Shown piece by piece: positions 34,326-43,578 of a DNA stretch of 64,000 nucleotides (position 1 is the stretch's first letter; the number at the start of each line of letters is the position of its first letter). Source of the DNA: Roseateles depolymerans (GTDB lineage: Bacteria; Pseudomonadota; Gammaproteobacteria; Burkholderiales; Burkholderiaceae_C); contig QFOD01000014.1 of the NCBI GenBank assembly GCA_003241055.1, positions 60,826-124,825 on the forward strand, read 5' to 3'. The notes under the pieces are model-generated. The model did not search any database. It was not told where the DNA came from and worked only from the letters and a program-made list of their open reading frames with translations. The position numbers were made by a program, and so were the translations under genes.

Positions 34326-34873
34326 GGGGCCTCGCCGACGGCGTCCTGATGGTCGCAGCAATCGCGCTGGCCTTCTGGCTGGGCTCGCTGCTAGGGCATG
34401 CGCAGGGCGGCGCCGAACAGGCCCACGCGGACGAGCAACGCGAGCGGGCCATCAGCGACCAGCACGCCCAGGCACTGGCCGCCGCCAACGAACGCCAGCG
34501 CGCGGTGGAAGAGGCCCTGCGGGCCGACCTGGCCCGGCAGCAACAGACCTTCAACGAGGCGATGACCCATGAGAAAGACCAGCATCAACGCCTGCTGGCT
34601 GGCCTGCGCAGTGGCGCTGTCCGGCTGTCAGTCCCTGTCGTCACCGCCGGTGGTTCGGTTTGTGCTGCCGCCGCCGGTGGAGATCCCGCCGCTGCCGCCG
34701 GAGATCGGCACGAAGCGCGAGCCGAACTTGCGCCAGAGGCTGCTGCAAATCTTGCAGCCGTGGCCGACGACGGCAACACCGCCATCGTCCAGCTCAACGC
34801 CTGCATCGACCGCTACAACGCCGTGAGGGAGCGCTTCAACTCGCTCGCGCCAGACCATGCTCAAGCCCAGTAG
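34322..34873 (+). CDS. Rz: Inner-membrane spanin subunit Rz
   Basis: Protein of 183 residues starting at GTG 34322. It has a single N-terminal membrane helix (VLMVAAIALAFWLGSLLG) and a long Gln/Ala/Arg-rich coiled coil (about 30-85). A periplasmic C-terminal part follows. The o-spanin gene is embedded inside it in another frame, which makes the identity secure despite low sequence conservation. The last 17 bp overlap gene R. Confidence 0.85.
   Translation: MRGLADGVLMVAAIALAFWLGSLLGHAQGGAEQAHADEQRERAISDQHAQALAAANERQRAVEEALRADLARQQQTFNEAMTHEKDQHQRLLAGLRSGAVRLSVPVVTAGGSVCAAAAGGDPAAAAGDRHEARAELAPEAAANLAAVADDGNTAIVQLNACIDRYNAVRERFNSLAPDHAQAQ
34569..34826 (+). CDS. Rz1: Outer-membrane spanin lipoprotein Rz1
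   Basis: Lipoprotein of 85 residues wholly contained in Rz in the +1 frame. The signal peptide ends in the lipobox ALSGC (Cys20). The mature part is very proline-rich (VLPPPVEIPPLPPEIG), the hallmark of Rz1. Together with Rz it fuses inner and outer membranes in the last step of lysis. Confidence 0.88.
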   Translation: MRKTSINACWLACAVALSGCQSLSSPPVVRFVLPPPVEIPPLPPEIGTKREPNLRQRLLQILQPWPTTATPPSSSSTPASTATTP

Positions 34874-35372
34874 CCTTCGTCGACACCTGGTCGCGGCTGT
34901 GCCCGAACTCAAGCGCGATCCCGACAAGCTGAGCATCTTCGTGCGCGACGGCAAGATCGCCACGACCGCGGCGGGCTCGTTGTCCTTCGAGTACCGCTAC
35001 ACGCTCAACTTGGTGCTGCTGGACTACGGCAGCCACGCCGACGCCATCATGGTCCCGGTGCTGGCCTGGCTGAGAGAGAACCAGCCCGAGATCGCCGACA
35101 ACCCGGAACTGCGCGACAAGTCGGTGCGCTTCGACGTCGAGTTCCTCAACGCCAAGACGGTGGACCTGTCGGTCGAGCTGGACCTGACCGAGCGCGTCAT
35201 CGTGAAGCCGCGCGCGAGCACGCCGGCGCCCGCGCCAAACCCGGGTCCGCAGGTCTTCGACGTCAAGCACGTGGGCGAGCCGCCGAGGCCAGGCGTCATG
35301 CCCGAGGGCGAGCGCTGGGAGTTCTACCTGCGCGATGAACTGCTCGCCGCCTGGGACTTCGATCCACGCTGA
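34857..35372 (+). CDS. R: Tail completion protein, P2 gpR family
   Basis: Protein of 171 residues. The block YRYTLNLVLLDYGSHADAIM with VLAWLRENQPEIADNP identifies the gpR family. The C-terminal part has a Pro-rich spacer (STPAPAPNPGP) and the ending EGERWEFYLRDELLAAWDF. It overlaps Rz and is followed by gene S with a one-base overlap (TGATG). Confidence 0.9.
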   Translation: MLKPSSLRRHLVAAVPELKRDPDKLSIFVRDGKIATTAAGSLSFEYRYTLNLVLLDYGSHADAIMVPVLAWLRENQPEIADNPELRDKSVRFDVEFLNAKTVDLSVELDLTERVIVKPRASTPAPAPNPGPQVFDVKHVGEPPRPGVMPEGERWEFYLRDELLAAWDFDPR

Positions 35373-35824
35373 TGGACGACCTGCAGCAGTTCGACGAATG
35401 GCTGGCGCCGCTGCTGGCCAACCTCGCGCCGGCCAAGCGACGGGCCATGGCGCGCGACATCGCGCGCGAGCTGCGCCGCAGCCAGCAGCGCCGCATTGCG
35501 GCCCAGCAGAACCCCGACGGCAGCGCCTACGAGCCTCGCAAGCCATTGCTGCGCGATCGCAAGGGGGAGATCAAGCGCCGGGCGATGTTCACCAAGATCC
35601 GCCAGGCCAGCTACCTGAAGACCCAGGCCTCGCCCGAGGAAGCCACTGTCGGCTTTGCGGGCCGCATCGCTCGCATCGCGTCAGTTCACCAGTTCGGGCT
35701 GCGCGACCTGGTCAAAGCCGGCGGACCTGAATACACCTACCCAAAGCGTGCCCTGCTCGGATTGACCAGCGACGAGAAAGAACGAGTCAGAAGCATGATT
35801 CTCGACCGACTATCGAGCCCGTAG
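35372..35824 (+). CDS. S: Tail completion protein, P2 gpS family
   Basis: Protein of 150 residues needed to finish the tail top. Typical segments are FDEWLAPLLANLAPAKRRAM, RIAAQQNPDGSAYEPRK and VHQFGLRDLVKAGGPEYTYP, with the final LLGLTSDEKERVRSMILDRL. The gene ends at a sharp shift to low GC. Confidence 0.93.
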   Translation: MDDLQQFDEWLAPLLANLAPAKRRAMARDIARELRRSQQRRIAAQQNPDGSAYEPRKPLLRDRKGEIKRRAMFTKIRQASYLKTQASPEEATVGFAGRIARIASVHQFGLRDLVKAGGPEYTYPKRALLGLTSDEKERVRSMILDRLSSP

Positions 35825-36180
35825 GATATTCGCGCCAACAATATATACAGCCAGCAAACGCGAACGAATTTCCCGCCATTGATATATACAACGGGCAGCA
35901 TTTAGATGGCAGGACAGGATTCCGCAAGACCGTTTGGCCATGCATGAGCTACAACCACGTGCTTGCACGAACAATCAAGCTGTGAGCGGCCTATAGACAG
36001 CATCAAGAGCGCCGCGATGAACTCATGCCATCAGGCAGGCGGCAATTCTGAGAATCCAGAAATATTGCTCTTGATATTCGGCGCCCAATATGGCAATGCG
36101 CGTATCAGATACATCGTGCACAAGGAACTGACAACCATCGCAGTATGATGGTTAGGGATAGCACGGATACCATCTAGCGA
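35825..36180. other. Low-GC gap between S and the baseplate genes
   Basis: These 356 bases are clearly AT-richer than the rest of the prophage. The motif ATATATACA occurs twice 41 bp apart (35841-35849 and 35882-35890). A short frame (35963-36148) has no ribosome site and is not called. The place between S and V is a known moron site in P2. It may hold a promoter for the following small gene. Confidence 0.5.
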
Positions 36181-36423
36181 ATGCACCCGAACGAAGCAAT
36201 TAGATTCAAGCCGCCCCACGCGATAAGGCCAAGAGACAAACACAAACCCGACCTGCGTGAGATATTGGATTTACTGGACACAACCGATGCCGCTCTAGAG
36301 TCGGTGATCGAGTTGCTGGACCGAGGCGGCAAGCCTGTGACACCGGCGACGCTGGCGCAGTTGCTGCGACCTCATCACGCGGCCCTGCGCATGGCAGCAG
36401 AACAGCTCTCGGACATGACCTGA
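36181..36423 (+). CDS. Small hypothetical protein in the S-V moron position
   Basis: Soluble protein of 80 residues: a basic N-terminus (IRPRDKHKPDLREILDLL) and a helical body (ALESVIELLDRGGKPVTPAT, then LLRPHHAALRMAAEQLSDM). It resembles short regulator-like proteins such as DUF1484, but I cannot confirm that. Its first half shares the low GC of the preceding gap. P2 has a small gene of unknown role in the same place. Confidence 0.6.
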   Translation: MHPNEAIRFKPPHAIRPRDKHKPDLREILDLLDTTDAALESVIELLDRGGKPVTPATLAQLLRPHHAALRMAAEQLSDMT

Positions 36424-36492
36424 CCCTGGTGCGGGATTGCCCAGCGCCGGCAGACCCGGCATCGCTCGCCTCGCGCGAGACCTGCCGGCACG

Positions 36493-37122
36493 ATGGCTGG
36501 CATGGAATCTCCGCATGTCAGCGAGCTGATCCGGCGCATCGAGAACCTGCTGCGTCTGGGCACCATCTCGCACGTCAACGCCAAGGGCTACCGGGTCCGT
36601 GTCGCCGCCGGCGGCCTGGCGTCCAACTGGCTGCCCTGGCTGTCAGTGCGCGCGGGCACCACCCGCACCTGGTCGCCGCCGACCGTCGGCGAGCAATGCC
36701 TGCTGATCTCTCCCGGCGGAGACCTGGTCAACGGCGTGGCTTTGGTGGGTCTCTTCAGCGATGCCATACCGCCCAACGATGACCGCGACAACGTCGACGC
36801 AACGCACTATCCGGACGGCACGGTCCATGAATACGACCACGAAGCCCATCGCGACCTGCTGAAGTGCGTCGGCGACGTCCTGCGCCAGATCGAAGGCAAC
36901 GTCCTCTTTGACGTCAAGGGCGACATCACGCACCAGGCTCAAGGCGCGGTGGTGATTGCGTCCGAGACCTCGATCACGCTGCGTGTCGGTGACGCCAAGC
37001 TCGAACTGACCCCTGAGGGCATCAAGGCCACCCCCGACGTCATCGCAGGGGGCATCAGCCAGGTCAACCACGTCCATGGCGGCGTGCGCTCTGGCAACGA
37101 CAAGTCGAGCAAGCCCTCATGA
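36493..37122 (+). CDS. V: Baseplate spike protein, P2 gpV family
   Basis: Membrane-piercing spike of 209 residues (P2 gpV 211). It has an N-terminal OB fold (GTISHVNAKGYRVRVAAGGL, VGEQCLLISPGGDLVNG) and a beta-helical C-terminal stalk (QAQGAVVIASETSITLRVGD). The HVHGG motif near the C-terminus is where P2 gpV holds its iron. It may start at 36493 or at the Met three codons later. It is coupled to W by ATGA. Confidence 0.95.
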   Translation: MAGMESPHVSELIRRIENLLRLGTISHVNAKGYRVRVAAGGLASNWLPWLSVRAGTTRTWSPPTVGEQCLLISPGGDLVNGVALVGLFSDAIPPNDDRDNVDATHYPDGTVHEYDHEAHRDLLKCVGDVLRQIEGNVLFDVKGDITHQAQGAVVIASETSITLRVGDAKLELTPEGIKATPDVIAGGISQVNHVHGGVRSGNDKSSKPS

Positions 37123-37481
37123 GCGGCATGGACCGGAACGCGGGCCGAGGCCTGGAGGGCATCGCCCACCTGCGCCAGAGCATCGTCGACATCCTCGCTA
37201 CGCCCATCGGCAGCCGTATCGCGCGCCGCACCTACGGCAGCCTGCTGTCCGAGCTGGTGGACCAGCCAGACAACGGAGCGACCCGCGTGCGCATCTTCGC
37301 GGCCACCGCTGGCGCACTGATGCGCTGGGAACCACGCCTCCGTGTGTCCCGTATCACCCTGGACTCAGGCACCACGCCGGGCCAGCTGCTGATCGGCGTA
37401 TCCGGCATCTACGTCCCTCGCAGCGGCCCCGACCAGGCGCTGCAGATCAGCGTCCCACTGCAGTTCCGCGCCGCCGTCTGA
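37119..37481 (+). CDS. W: Baseplate wedge protein, P2 gpW family
   Basis: gp25-like wedge protein of 120 residues. The conserved region is LRQSIVDILATPIGSRIARR followed by TYGSLLSELVDQP. Its function is to nucleate sheath assembly at the baseplate. It overlaps V by 4 bp and lies 3 bp before J. Confidence 0.95.
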   Translation: MSGMDRNAGRGLEGIAHLRQSIVDILATPIGSRIARRTYGSLLSELVDQPDNGATRVRIFAATAGALMRWEPRLRVSRITLDSGTTPGQLLIGVSGIYVPRSGPDQALQISVPLQFRAAV

Positions 37482-37484
37482 GCC

Positions 37485-38333
37485 ATGTCCTCCACCGTTG
37501 ACCTATCTACGCTGCCGCCGCCTAGCGTCGTGCAAGAACTCGACTTCGAGCAGTTGCTGGCCGAGTTGCGGGCCGATCTGCTGCAGCGCTACCCCGAGTC
37601 AGCCGACGTGCTGGACCTGGAGTCCGAGCCGCTCGTGAAGCTGCTGCAGGCCTTCGCCTACCGCGAGATGCTGTTCCGCCAGCGTGTGAACGAGGCCGCA
37701 CGCTCCAATCTGCTGGCGTTCGCGAACAAGAGCGACCTGGACCACAAGGGCGCGTTCTACAACCTGCCCCGTCTGCCTGGCGAGTCCGACGACCGCTACC
37801 GCGTCCGCATTCAGCTGCGCATCGCCGCGCTCGCTGGCAATGGCACGGGCGAGCAATACCAACTGCTGGCCATGACGGCTTCGCCCAATGTGCGTAGCTC
37901 CGCCGTCGGCCCCAGCCTGCCAGGCACCGTCGAGCTGGTGCTCTGGCTGATCGACTTCGACCAGGCCGAGTCCACGCTGGCGGCCGTGACTGCCGCGCTC
38001 AACGCAGAGAACGCACGCCCCCTGGGCATCCCAGTGACGGTCAGCCTGGCGCAGCCACGCGCCGTCAACGTCGCCGCCAGGCTCTGGCGCGAAGCCAGCG
38101 CCCCGGTGGACCTGGTGCAGCAGCTCGCCGCCGCCCTGCCCGCGGCACTGGCCAGCTATGCGGCCCTGGGCCGGGATCTGCCCCGCTCCTGGATCACCGC
38201 GCGGTTGCACGTCGCCGGCATAGCCCGGGTGCAATTCCTGGGCGAGGACAGCCCGCCCGAGAACACGCCTCTGCAGTCCAACGAATACCCGACCCTGGGC
38301 AGCCTGCAGTTGCTCGACCAGGGGGTGCTCTGA
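37485..38333 (+). CDS. J: Baseplate wedge protein, P2 gpJ family
   Basis: Protein of 282 residues of the baseplate J-like family (T4 gp6-type wedge). Typical are DLSTLPPPSVVQELDFEQLL, EPLVKLLQAFAYREMLFRQR, NEAARSNLLAFA and SDDRYRVRIQLRI. The C-terminal end has GDLPRSWITARLHVAGIARV-like sequence. One-base overlap with I. Confidence 0.95.
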   Translation: MSSTVDLSTLPPPSVVQELDFEQLLAELRADLLQRYPESADVLDLESEPLVKLLQAFAYREMLFRQRVNEAARSNLLAFANKSDLDHKGAFYNLPRLPGESDDRYRVRIQLRIAALAGNGTGEQYQLLAMTASPNVRSSAVGPSLPGTVELVLWLIDFDQAESTLAAVTAALNAENARPLGIPVTVSLAQPRAVNVAARLWREASAPVDLVQQLAAALPAALASYAALGRDLPRSWITARLHVAGIARVQFLGEDSPPENTPLQSNEYPTLGSLQLLDQGVL

Positions 38334-39262
38334 TGCTGCAGGCCTCGGCCCTCGATCGCTTGCTGCCACCCCAGGCCACCGGCCTGGAGCGCGCGCTGGT
38401 TCAGATCGCACCGCGCTGGGAGGGCCTGGCCGAGCTGGCGGCCAATCTGGAAGCCAATCGCCCGGCGGCGTTCGCGCCGTGGCTGGCGGCCGAGTACGGG
38501 CTGGCGCAGTTCTCGGACCTGTTCGACACCCTCGACGAGCTGCTGGCCCAGGGCCTGCCCTGGCTCTTCGAGCGCGGCACGGCCGCCAGCGTGCGCCGCG
38601 TGCTGGCATGGCTGGGCTTTGACGCCTCGGTGCGCATTGAAGAGGACGACGCCTACCTGCACATCGACCTCGGACGGGTCGCCACCGCGAACGAGATCGA
38701 GCGCATCGCCCAGGTGGTGCGGGCCAGCCTGCCGGCCCATATGCGGCTGTACCGGGTGTTCTTCGACTTTGACCTGAGGCCCGTGCGCCTGGACCGCGGC
38801 CCCGCTCTGGACGCAGGCCAACTCGACGACGACTCAGGCGTCTGGCTGGGAGACACCAAGGCCAGCTTCGCCGAGCTCCGCGCAGGCCAGGCGGACCAGC
38901 CCATGCTGGAGGCGATCGACCGGGCCATCGTCGCCCGCCGCACCACCTTGCTGCCCTACGACGACCGCCCGCTGCTCGATGCCTGGCGACTGGACTCGCA
39001 CGTGCTGGTGGACACCTACGGCGGCCTGGCCGAGCTGTTCGCCGGCCAATGCAACGCCCCGCAACCCGGCGACCCCTTGCGCGCCAACGGCGAGGGCCGG
39101 GGCGGTATCGCCGCCTGGCTGGGCGCCGAAGCGCTGCTCAGCACCACCGTCATGCGTTCGGGCCGTGCTCCGACAGCCGTCCTCCCTCCCCGCTCTTGGA
39201 CCGGTCCATGGACCGGCCCCTGGCGCCCCTTCATCGACTCCAACCGCTCCGAGGAAACCTAA
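38333..39262 (+). CDS. I: Tail protein I family, extended
   Basis: Baseplate-fibre connector of 309 residues; P2 gpI is 176. The first about 170 residues match the family (SALDRLLPPQATGLERALVQ, VRRVLAWLGFDASVRI, VVRASLPAHMRLYRVFFDFD). The extra 130-residue C-terminus carries Trp-rich ends (SWTGPWTGPWRPF) and probably adapts the baseplate to the non-P2 fibre cassette that follows. Confidence 0.9.
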   Translation: MLQASALDRLLPPQATGLERALVQIAPRWEGLAELAANLEANRPAAFAPWLAAEYGLAQFSDLFDTLDELLAQGLPWLFERGTAASVRRVLAWLGFDASVRIEEDDAYLHIDLGRVATANEIERIAQVVRASLPAHMRLYRVFFDFDLRPVRLDRGPALDAGQLDDDSGVWLGDTKASFAELRAGQADQPMLEAIDRAIVARRTTLLPYDDRPLLDAWRLDSHVLVDTYGGLAELFAGQCNAPQPGDPLRANGEGRGGIAAWLGAEALLSTTVMRSGRAPTAVLPPRSWTGPWTGPWRPFIDSNRSEET

Positions 39263-39265
39263 CCC

Positions 39266-39748
39266 ATGGCCGTCCTGCAGAACACCGGGCGCATCGCGCT
39301 CGCGCGTGCCATCGCCAGCCAGTCCATCCACCTCGCCTGGGGCCGAGGCGATCCGGCCTGGGATGCCCAGCCCCAACCAGAGCCCACCGACGCGACCGCG
39401 CTGGCCGACGAAATCGGGCGCCGCATCGCCACCCAGGTGGGCTATGCGCGGCCGGACGCCAATGGCGAGATCGAGATGGTGTCCGGCCGCTACACGCAGT
39501 CCGCCCAGCCCACCAAGTGGCTGTATGTGCGCTTCACCTTCGACTTCGGCGACGCCGAGCTGCAGACCGTTCGCGAGCTGGGGATCTTCGTCGGGACCCA
39601 GCCGGCCGCAGGCGTCCCGCCTGGCCAGCGCTATCTGACACCCGACCAGGTCGCTGTGGCCGGCGATCTCTACGCGCTGGAGCGGTTGCCCAAGTTCACG
39701 CGCAACGGCGCCGTGCGCCAGGTCTTCGAGTACGTCTTGCCCTTCTGA
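39266..39748 (+). CDS. Fibre-associated tail protein
   Basis: Protein of 160 residues starting MAVLQNTGRIALARAIASQS. It has a mixed alpha/beta pattern with WLYVRFTFDFGDAELQTVRE and ELGIFVGTQPAAG. This opening resembles the N-terminal adaptor of collar-type fibres, but the chain lacks a fibre shaft. It sits 3 bp after I and 4 bp before the DUF4815 gene, so it is probably an adaptor or accessory protein for it. Confidence 0.75.
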   Translation: MAVLQNTGRIALARAIASQSIHLAWGRGDPAWDAQPQPEPTDATALADEIGRRIATQVGYARPDANGEIEMVSGRYTQSAQPTKWLYVRFTFDFGDAELQTVRELGIFVGTQPAAGVPPGQRYLTPDQVAVAGDLYALERLPKFTRNGAVRQVFEYVLPF

Positions 39749-39752
39749 GCCC

Positions 39753-42700
39753 ATGTCCACCACGCCCCAGATCTACGACCGCTTCGATGCGGCCCGCAAC
39801 TACGAGCGCCACCTGTTCCGAGCGGACCGGGTGCTGCAAAGCGCCGAGCTCAACGAGATTCAGCGCAGCGTTCACTACCGGCTGCAGGGCCTCGCCGATG
39901 CCCTCTTCAAGGACGGCGACATCGTGCGCGATGCCCGCATCGTGGTCGATGCCGAGACCGGCGCGACCCGCTGCGAGTCCGGCGCCCTCTACCTGGCCGG
40001 CGCCGTGCGAGGGGTCCCGCCCGCCGACCTGGTCGTGCCCACCGTCGGCCTGGTCACCGTCGGCGTCTACCTGCGCGAGCACGTCGTCACCGAGTTGGAA
40101 GACCCCGCCTTGCGCAATCCGGCCGCAGGCACGCGCGGCTACCAGGAACCCGGCGCGGCTCGCCTGCAGGTCCTCCCCGAATGGGGCCTGGCCGGTGGAG
40201 CAGGAGCCTTCTACCCGGTCTATGTGGTCGAGGACGGCCAGGTGCGCGCCAAGGAACCGCCGCCCCAGCTCGACGCGGTCACCCAGGCTCTGGCCCGCTA
40301 CGACCGCGATTCCGCCGGTGGCGGCTATGTCGTCTCGGGCCTGCAAGTCACGATGGCCCCCGACCTGCCCACGGGCCAGCAGGTCTACACCGTCTCCGAG
40401 GGGCGCGCTCGTGTATCGGGCTACGGCATCGAGCTGCCCACCAGCCGCCGCCTGGTCTACGCGGCTGACCCCGACCTGCAGTTCATCGACAGCGAGCCGC
40501 ACGCGAGCATCACGGCCGCTGCCCAGCGCATCACGCTGGACCGTGCGCCCGTCGCCCGCATTGCCAGCGTGCACATCACGATGGAGGTGACCCGGCAGCT
40601 CACGCATGGCAGCTTCGCTGGCGCCATGGATCCGCTGCCGGACAACGCGGTCCTGCAGCTGCTCGAAGTGAGCCAGGGCAACACGGTCTACACGAAGGAC
40701 GCCGACTGGAAGCTCACCGGCGGCCAGGTGGACTGGAGCCCGAACGGCGCCGAACCGGCCCCGGGCAGCACCTACAGCGCGCGCTACCAGTACATCACCA
40801 CGGTCCAGCCCACGGCAGTGGATGCGACCGGATGCACCGTCACCGGGGCCGTACCGGGCTCGCTGGTGCTGGTGAGTTACCACCAGATGCTGCCGCGTGT
40901 CGATCGCCTGTGCCTGGACCCGGACGGCGCCTTCGTGTGGCTGCGCGGCGTCGCTTCGGCTTGGCGGCCTGCTGCGCCAACGGTGCCCGCGGGCCTGCTT
41001 CCCATCGCCAGCGTCCAGCAGACCTGGACCAGCACGCGGTCCGTGGCCAGCAACGGCGTGCGCGTCGTCTCGATGTCCGACCTGGCCGCGCTGACCGCAC
41101 GCATGGACCAGGTCGTGGATCTGATCGCCCAGCAGCGACTGCAGGCTGATGCTGGCCTGCGCGAGGCCGGCGCCAAGAAGGGGCTGCTGGTCGATCCCTT
41201 CCTGGGTGACAGCATGCGAGACCAGGGCCTACCACAGACCGCCGCCGTCGTTGACGGTGAGCTGGTGCTGCCGATCACCAGCGCCCAGGCCCTGGCCTTG
41301 CCGACGGCGCCTCAGGTGCCCGCCCTTCTGCCCTTCGAGCTGATCCCCGTCCTGCAGCAGTTGCTGCGCACCGGCTCGATGCTGGTGAACCCCTACATGG
41401 CCTTCGAGCCGCTGCCCGCGGCCGTGAAGCTCACGCCGGCCGTGGACCAATGGAGCGACATCCAGACCATCTGGCTGTCGTCCCTGACCCGCGTGGTGAG
41501 CGCCGGGCCCACGATCTACACGACCGACACCAGCCAGTGGGGCAACCACACGCTGAGCCGAGAGACCGACAACGTGCTGGTGTCCAGCGTCCAACGCCCG
41601 CTGGAGAACCTGCGCCAGATCGAGGTGCAGTTCGAGGTGGCCGGCTTCGGCCCGCATGAGCAGATCCGCAGCATGAGCTTCGACGGCCTCGACGTCCTCG
41701 ACCATGCGGGGGCTGCGCTGGTCGCCGACGAGGCTGGCCGGGTCCGGGGCAGCTTCACCATCCCGCCCAATGTGCAGACAGGCGCGAAGCGGTTCTCGAT
41801 CACGGGCGCCGCGGGCAGCCATGGCGAGGCCACCTTCACGGGTAGCGGCTTCTCGCGCGTTGAAACGCACCAACTGGTCACGACGGTGGTGAACCAGTAC
41901 ATCGACCCGCTGGCCCAGACCTTCACGCTGGACGCATCCACGCAGGTCGCAGCCGTGGATCTGTGGTTCACCGCCAAGGGCGGCAGTCGGGTGCTGGTGC
42001 AGATCCGCGAAACCCAACTCGGATTCCCGACCCGCACCGTGCTGGCCGAGGCGCAGATTGCGCCCGACCAGGTGCTGGTGGATGGCCGGCCGACCCGCAT
42101 CAGCTTCACGTCGCCGGTGGCGCTGGAGGGGCGAGCCGAGTACGCGCTCGTGGTGCTGTGCGACGACGCGACCACCAGCGTCGCGATCAGCGAGCTGGGC
42201 AAGTTCGATGCGATTGCGCAGCAGTACGCCACCACCCAGGCCTACAACGTCGGCGTGCTGCTGAGTTCCGCGAACGCCAGCACTTGGACCGCACACCAGA
42301 CGCTGGATCTGGCCTTCCGGCTGCACGCCGCGGCCTTCAGCGCCGATCAGCGCGTGCTTGAACTTGGCGAGCTCGACGTGCAGGACGCGACTGACCTGCT
42401 GTTGCTGTCCGTCGTGGAAACGCCGGTCGCTGCCGCACGCGTGGACTACACGCTGGCGCTGCCCGATGGCTCGCACGTGACCGTGGCGGACGGTCAGCCG
42501 CTGCGCCTGGCCAGCCCGGTGACGGGCAAGGTCAGCGTGGCGGCGCGACTGGCCGGCACCGCGCAGTCCAGCCCGGTGCTGCACCCGTCGGCCCAACTGG
42601 TGGCGGCCACCGTCGGCACCCAGGCCGACTACATCTCCCGCGCCGTCGCCGCCGGCGGCGTGTCCCGCGTGCGGGTGATCTACGAGGCCCAGATCCCTGG

Positions 42701-42929
42701 CGGCGCCGGCGTGCTGGTCGCGGTCGCCGACGCGGCTCTCGATGCCACCCAGGCTGCGGCCTGGGCACCTGCTGCGAACACGGCGGCGACGCCGCTGGGC
42801 AATGGCTGGCTGGAAATGGCTCACGAGCTGCAGGACCTGCATGCGGACTCGCTGCGCGTGCGACTGCGTCTGAGCGGCAGCACGGCCGCCAGGCCGCGCG
42901 TGCGCAACCTGCGCGTGATCGTGCTGTGA
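39753..42929 (+). CDS. DUF4815-type large tail fibre/baseplate protein
   Basis: Protein of 1058 residues. The N-terminal about 450 residues match the DUF4815 phage tail family (IYDRFDAARNYERHLFRADR, VLQSAELNEIQRSVHYRLQG, DGDIVRDARIVVDAETGATR). The middle and C-terminal parts are beta-rich, with jelly-roll-like segments and a VAAVDLWFTAKGGSRVLVQI block. It replaces the P2 gpH fibre and is expected to connect to the baseplate and carry the receptor-binding proteins encoded next. No chaperone like gpG is visible. Confidence 0.88.
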   Translation: MSTTPQIYDRFDAARNYERHLFRADRVLQSAELNEIQRSVHYRLQGLADALFKDGDIVRDARIVVDAETGATRCESGALYLAGAVRGVPPADLVVPTVGLVTVGVYLREHVVTELEDPALRNPAAGTRGYQEPGAARLQVLPEWGLAGGAGAFYPVYVVEDGQVRAKEPPPQLDAVTQALARYDRDSAGGGYVVSGLQVTMAPDLPTGQQVYTVSEGRARVSGYGIELPTSRRLVYAADPDLQFIDSEPHASITAAAQRITLDRAPVARIASVHITMEVTRQLTHGSFAGAMDPLPDNAVLQLLEVSQGNTVYTKDADWKLTGGQVDWSPNGAEPAPGSTYSARYQYITTVQPTAVDATGCTVTGAVPGSLVLVSYHQMLPRVDRLCLDPDGAFVWLRGVASAWRPAAPTVPAGLLPIASVQQTWTSTRSVASNGVRVVSMSDLAALTARMDQVVDLIAQQRLQADAGLREAGAKKGLLVDPFLGDSMRDQGLPQTAAVVDGELVLPITSAQALALPTAPQVPALLPFELIPVLQQLLRTGSMLVNPYMAFEPLPAAVKLTPAVDQWSDIQTIWLSSLTRVVSAGPTIYTTDTSQWGNHTLSRETDNVLVSSVQRPLENLRQIEVQFEVAGFGPHEQIRSMSFDGLDVLDHAGAALVADEAGRVRGSFTIPPNVQTGAKRFSITGAAGSHGEATFTGSGFSRVETHQLVTTVVNQYIDPLAQTFTLDASTQVAAVDLWFTAKGGSRVLVQIRETQLGFPTRTVLAEAQIAPDQVLVDGRPTRISFTSPVALEGRAEYALVVLCDDATTSVAISELGKFDAIAQQYATTQAYNVGVLLSSANASTWTAHQTLDLAFRLHAAAFSADQRVLELGELDVQDATDLLLLSVVETPVAAARVDYTLALPDGSHVTVADGQPLRLASPVTGKVSVAARLAGTAQSSPVLHPSAQLVAATVGTQADYISRAVAAGGVSRVRVIYEAQIPGGAGVLVAVADAALDATQAAAWAPAANTAATPLGNGWLEMAHELQDLHADSLRVRLRLSGSTAARPRVRNLRVIVL

Positions 42930-42939
42930 AGGGGCAGAT

Positions 42940-43578
42940 ATGGCAGATCTGATCCATGACGACCGCAGCGCCCACCTGAGCCTGCCCCTGCCCCATCCCA
43001 GCAACGACCTGGAGGACGACGCGCCGCGGCTGCGCCAGGCGTTGCTGCTGGTCGATGCGAAGTTCGCGGCGCTCGACACCCTGCTGGCCAGCGACGACGT
43101 CGATCTCGACCAGCTGCAGGAACTGGTCAACGCGATCAAGGCGAACGCGAGCGATGTGGTGGCGCTGCTTGCGGCCAAGGCGGGCCGCGACGAGCTTGCT
43201 GCCGTGATCGCCGACAAGGCGAGTCGTGCCGAGCTCGCCGCCCTGGACGCGGACAAGGCGAGCAAGCCTGAGCTGGCCCTCGTCGCTGCCAAAGCGTTCC
43301 CGCCACCGGCCATCCCACTCTCGACCGACACCGTGCTCCAGCCTGGCCAGCACTACGCGCTGGACAGTCGCAACGGAGCATTCGCCGTGACCCTGCCCAA
43401 GCTCAGCGCGCCGAGCTGGGTCTGGCTGCGCGATGTCTCCGGCGCCTGCGCAACCAACCCTGTGACGGTGCTGCGAGCTGATGGCCAAACCATCCGCGGC
43501 CTCGCCGATGACCTGCTCATCGACAGCGCCCGCGACTCCGTGTTCATGCTCCACGACTCCAACAACTGGACCGACTGA
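42940..43578 (+). CDS. Tail fibre shaft protein with coiled coil
   Basis: Protein of 212 residues. The N-terminus is acidic (DDRSAHLSLPLPHPSNDLED). A heptad-rich, Ala/Asp/Lys segment at about 50-120 (VVALLAAKAGRDELAAVIAD, then KASRAELAALDADKAS) should form a trimeric coiled coil. The C-terminal part is a short beta domain (GQHYALDSRNGAFAVTLPKL, DSVFMLHDSNNWTD). It overlaps the next fibre gene by one base and likely forms its stalk. Confidence 0.78.
   Translation: MADLIHDDRSAHLSLPLPHPSNDLEDDAPRLRQALLLVDAKFAALDTLLASDDVDLDQLQELVNAIKANASDVVALLAAKAGRDELAAVIADKASRAELAALDADKASKPELALVAAKAFPPPAIPLSTDTVLQPGQHYALDSRNGAFAVTLPKLSAPSWVWLRDVSGACATNPVTVLRADGQTIRGLADDLLIDSARDSVFMLHDSNNWTD

Noticed and set aside
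35963..36148. 61-codon rightward frame in the low-GC gap
   Set aside because: No ribosome site, no recognisable fold, and a comparable frame exists on the other strand.
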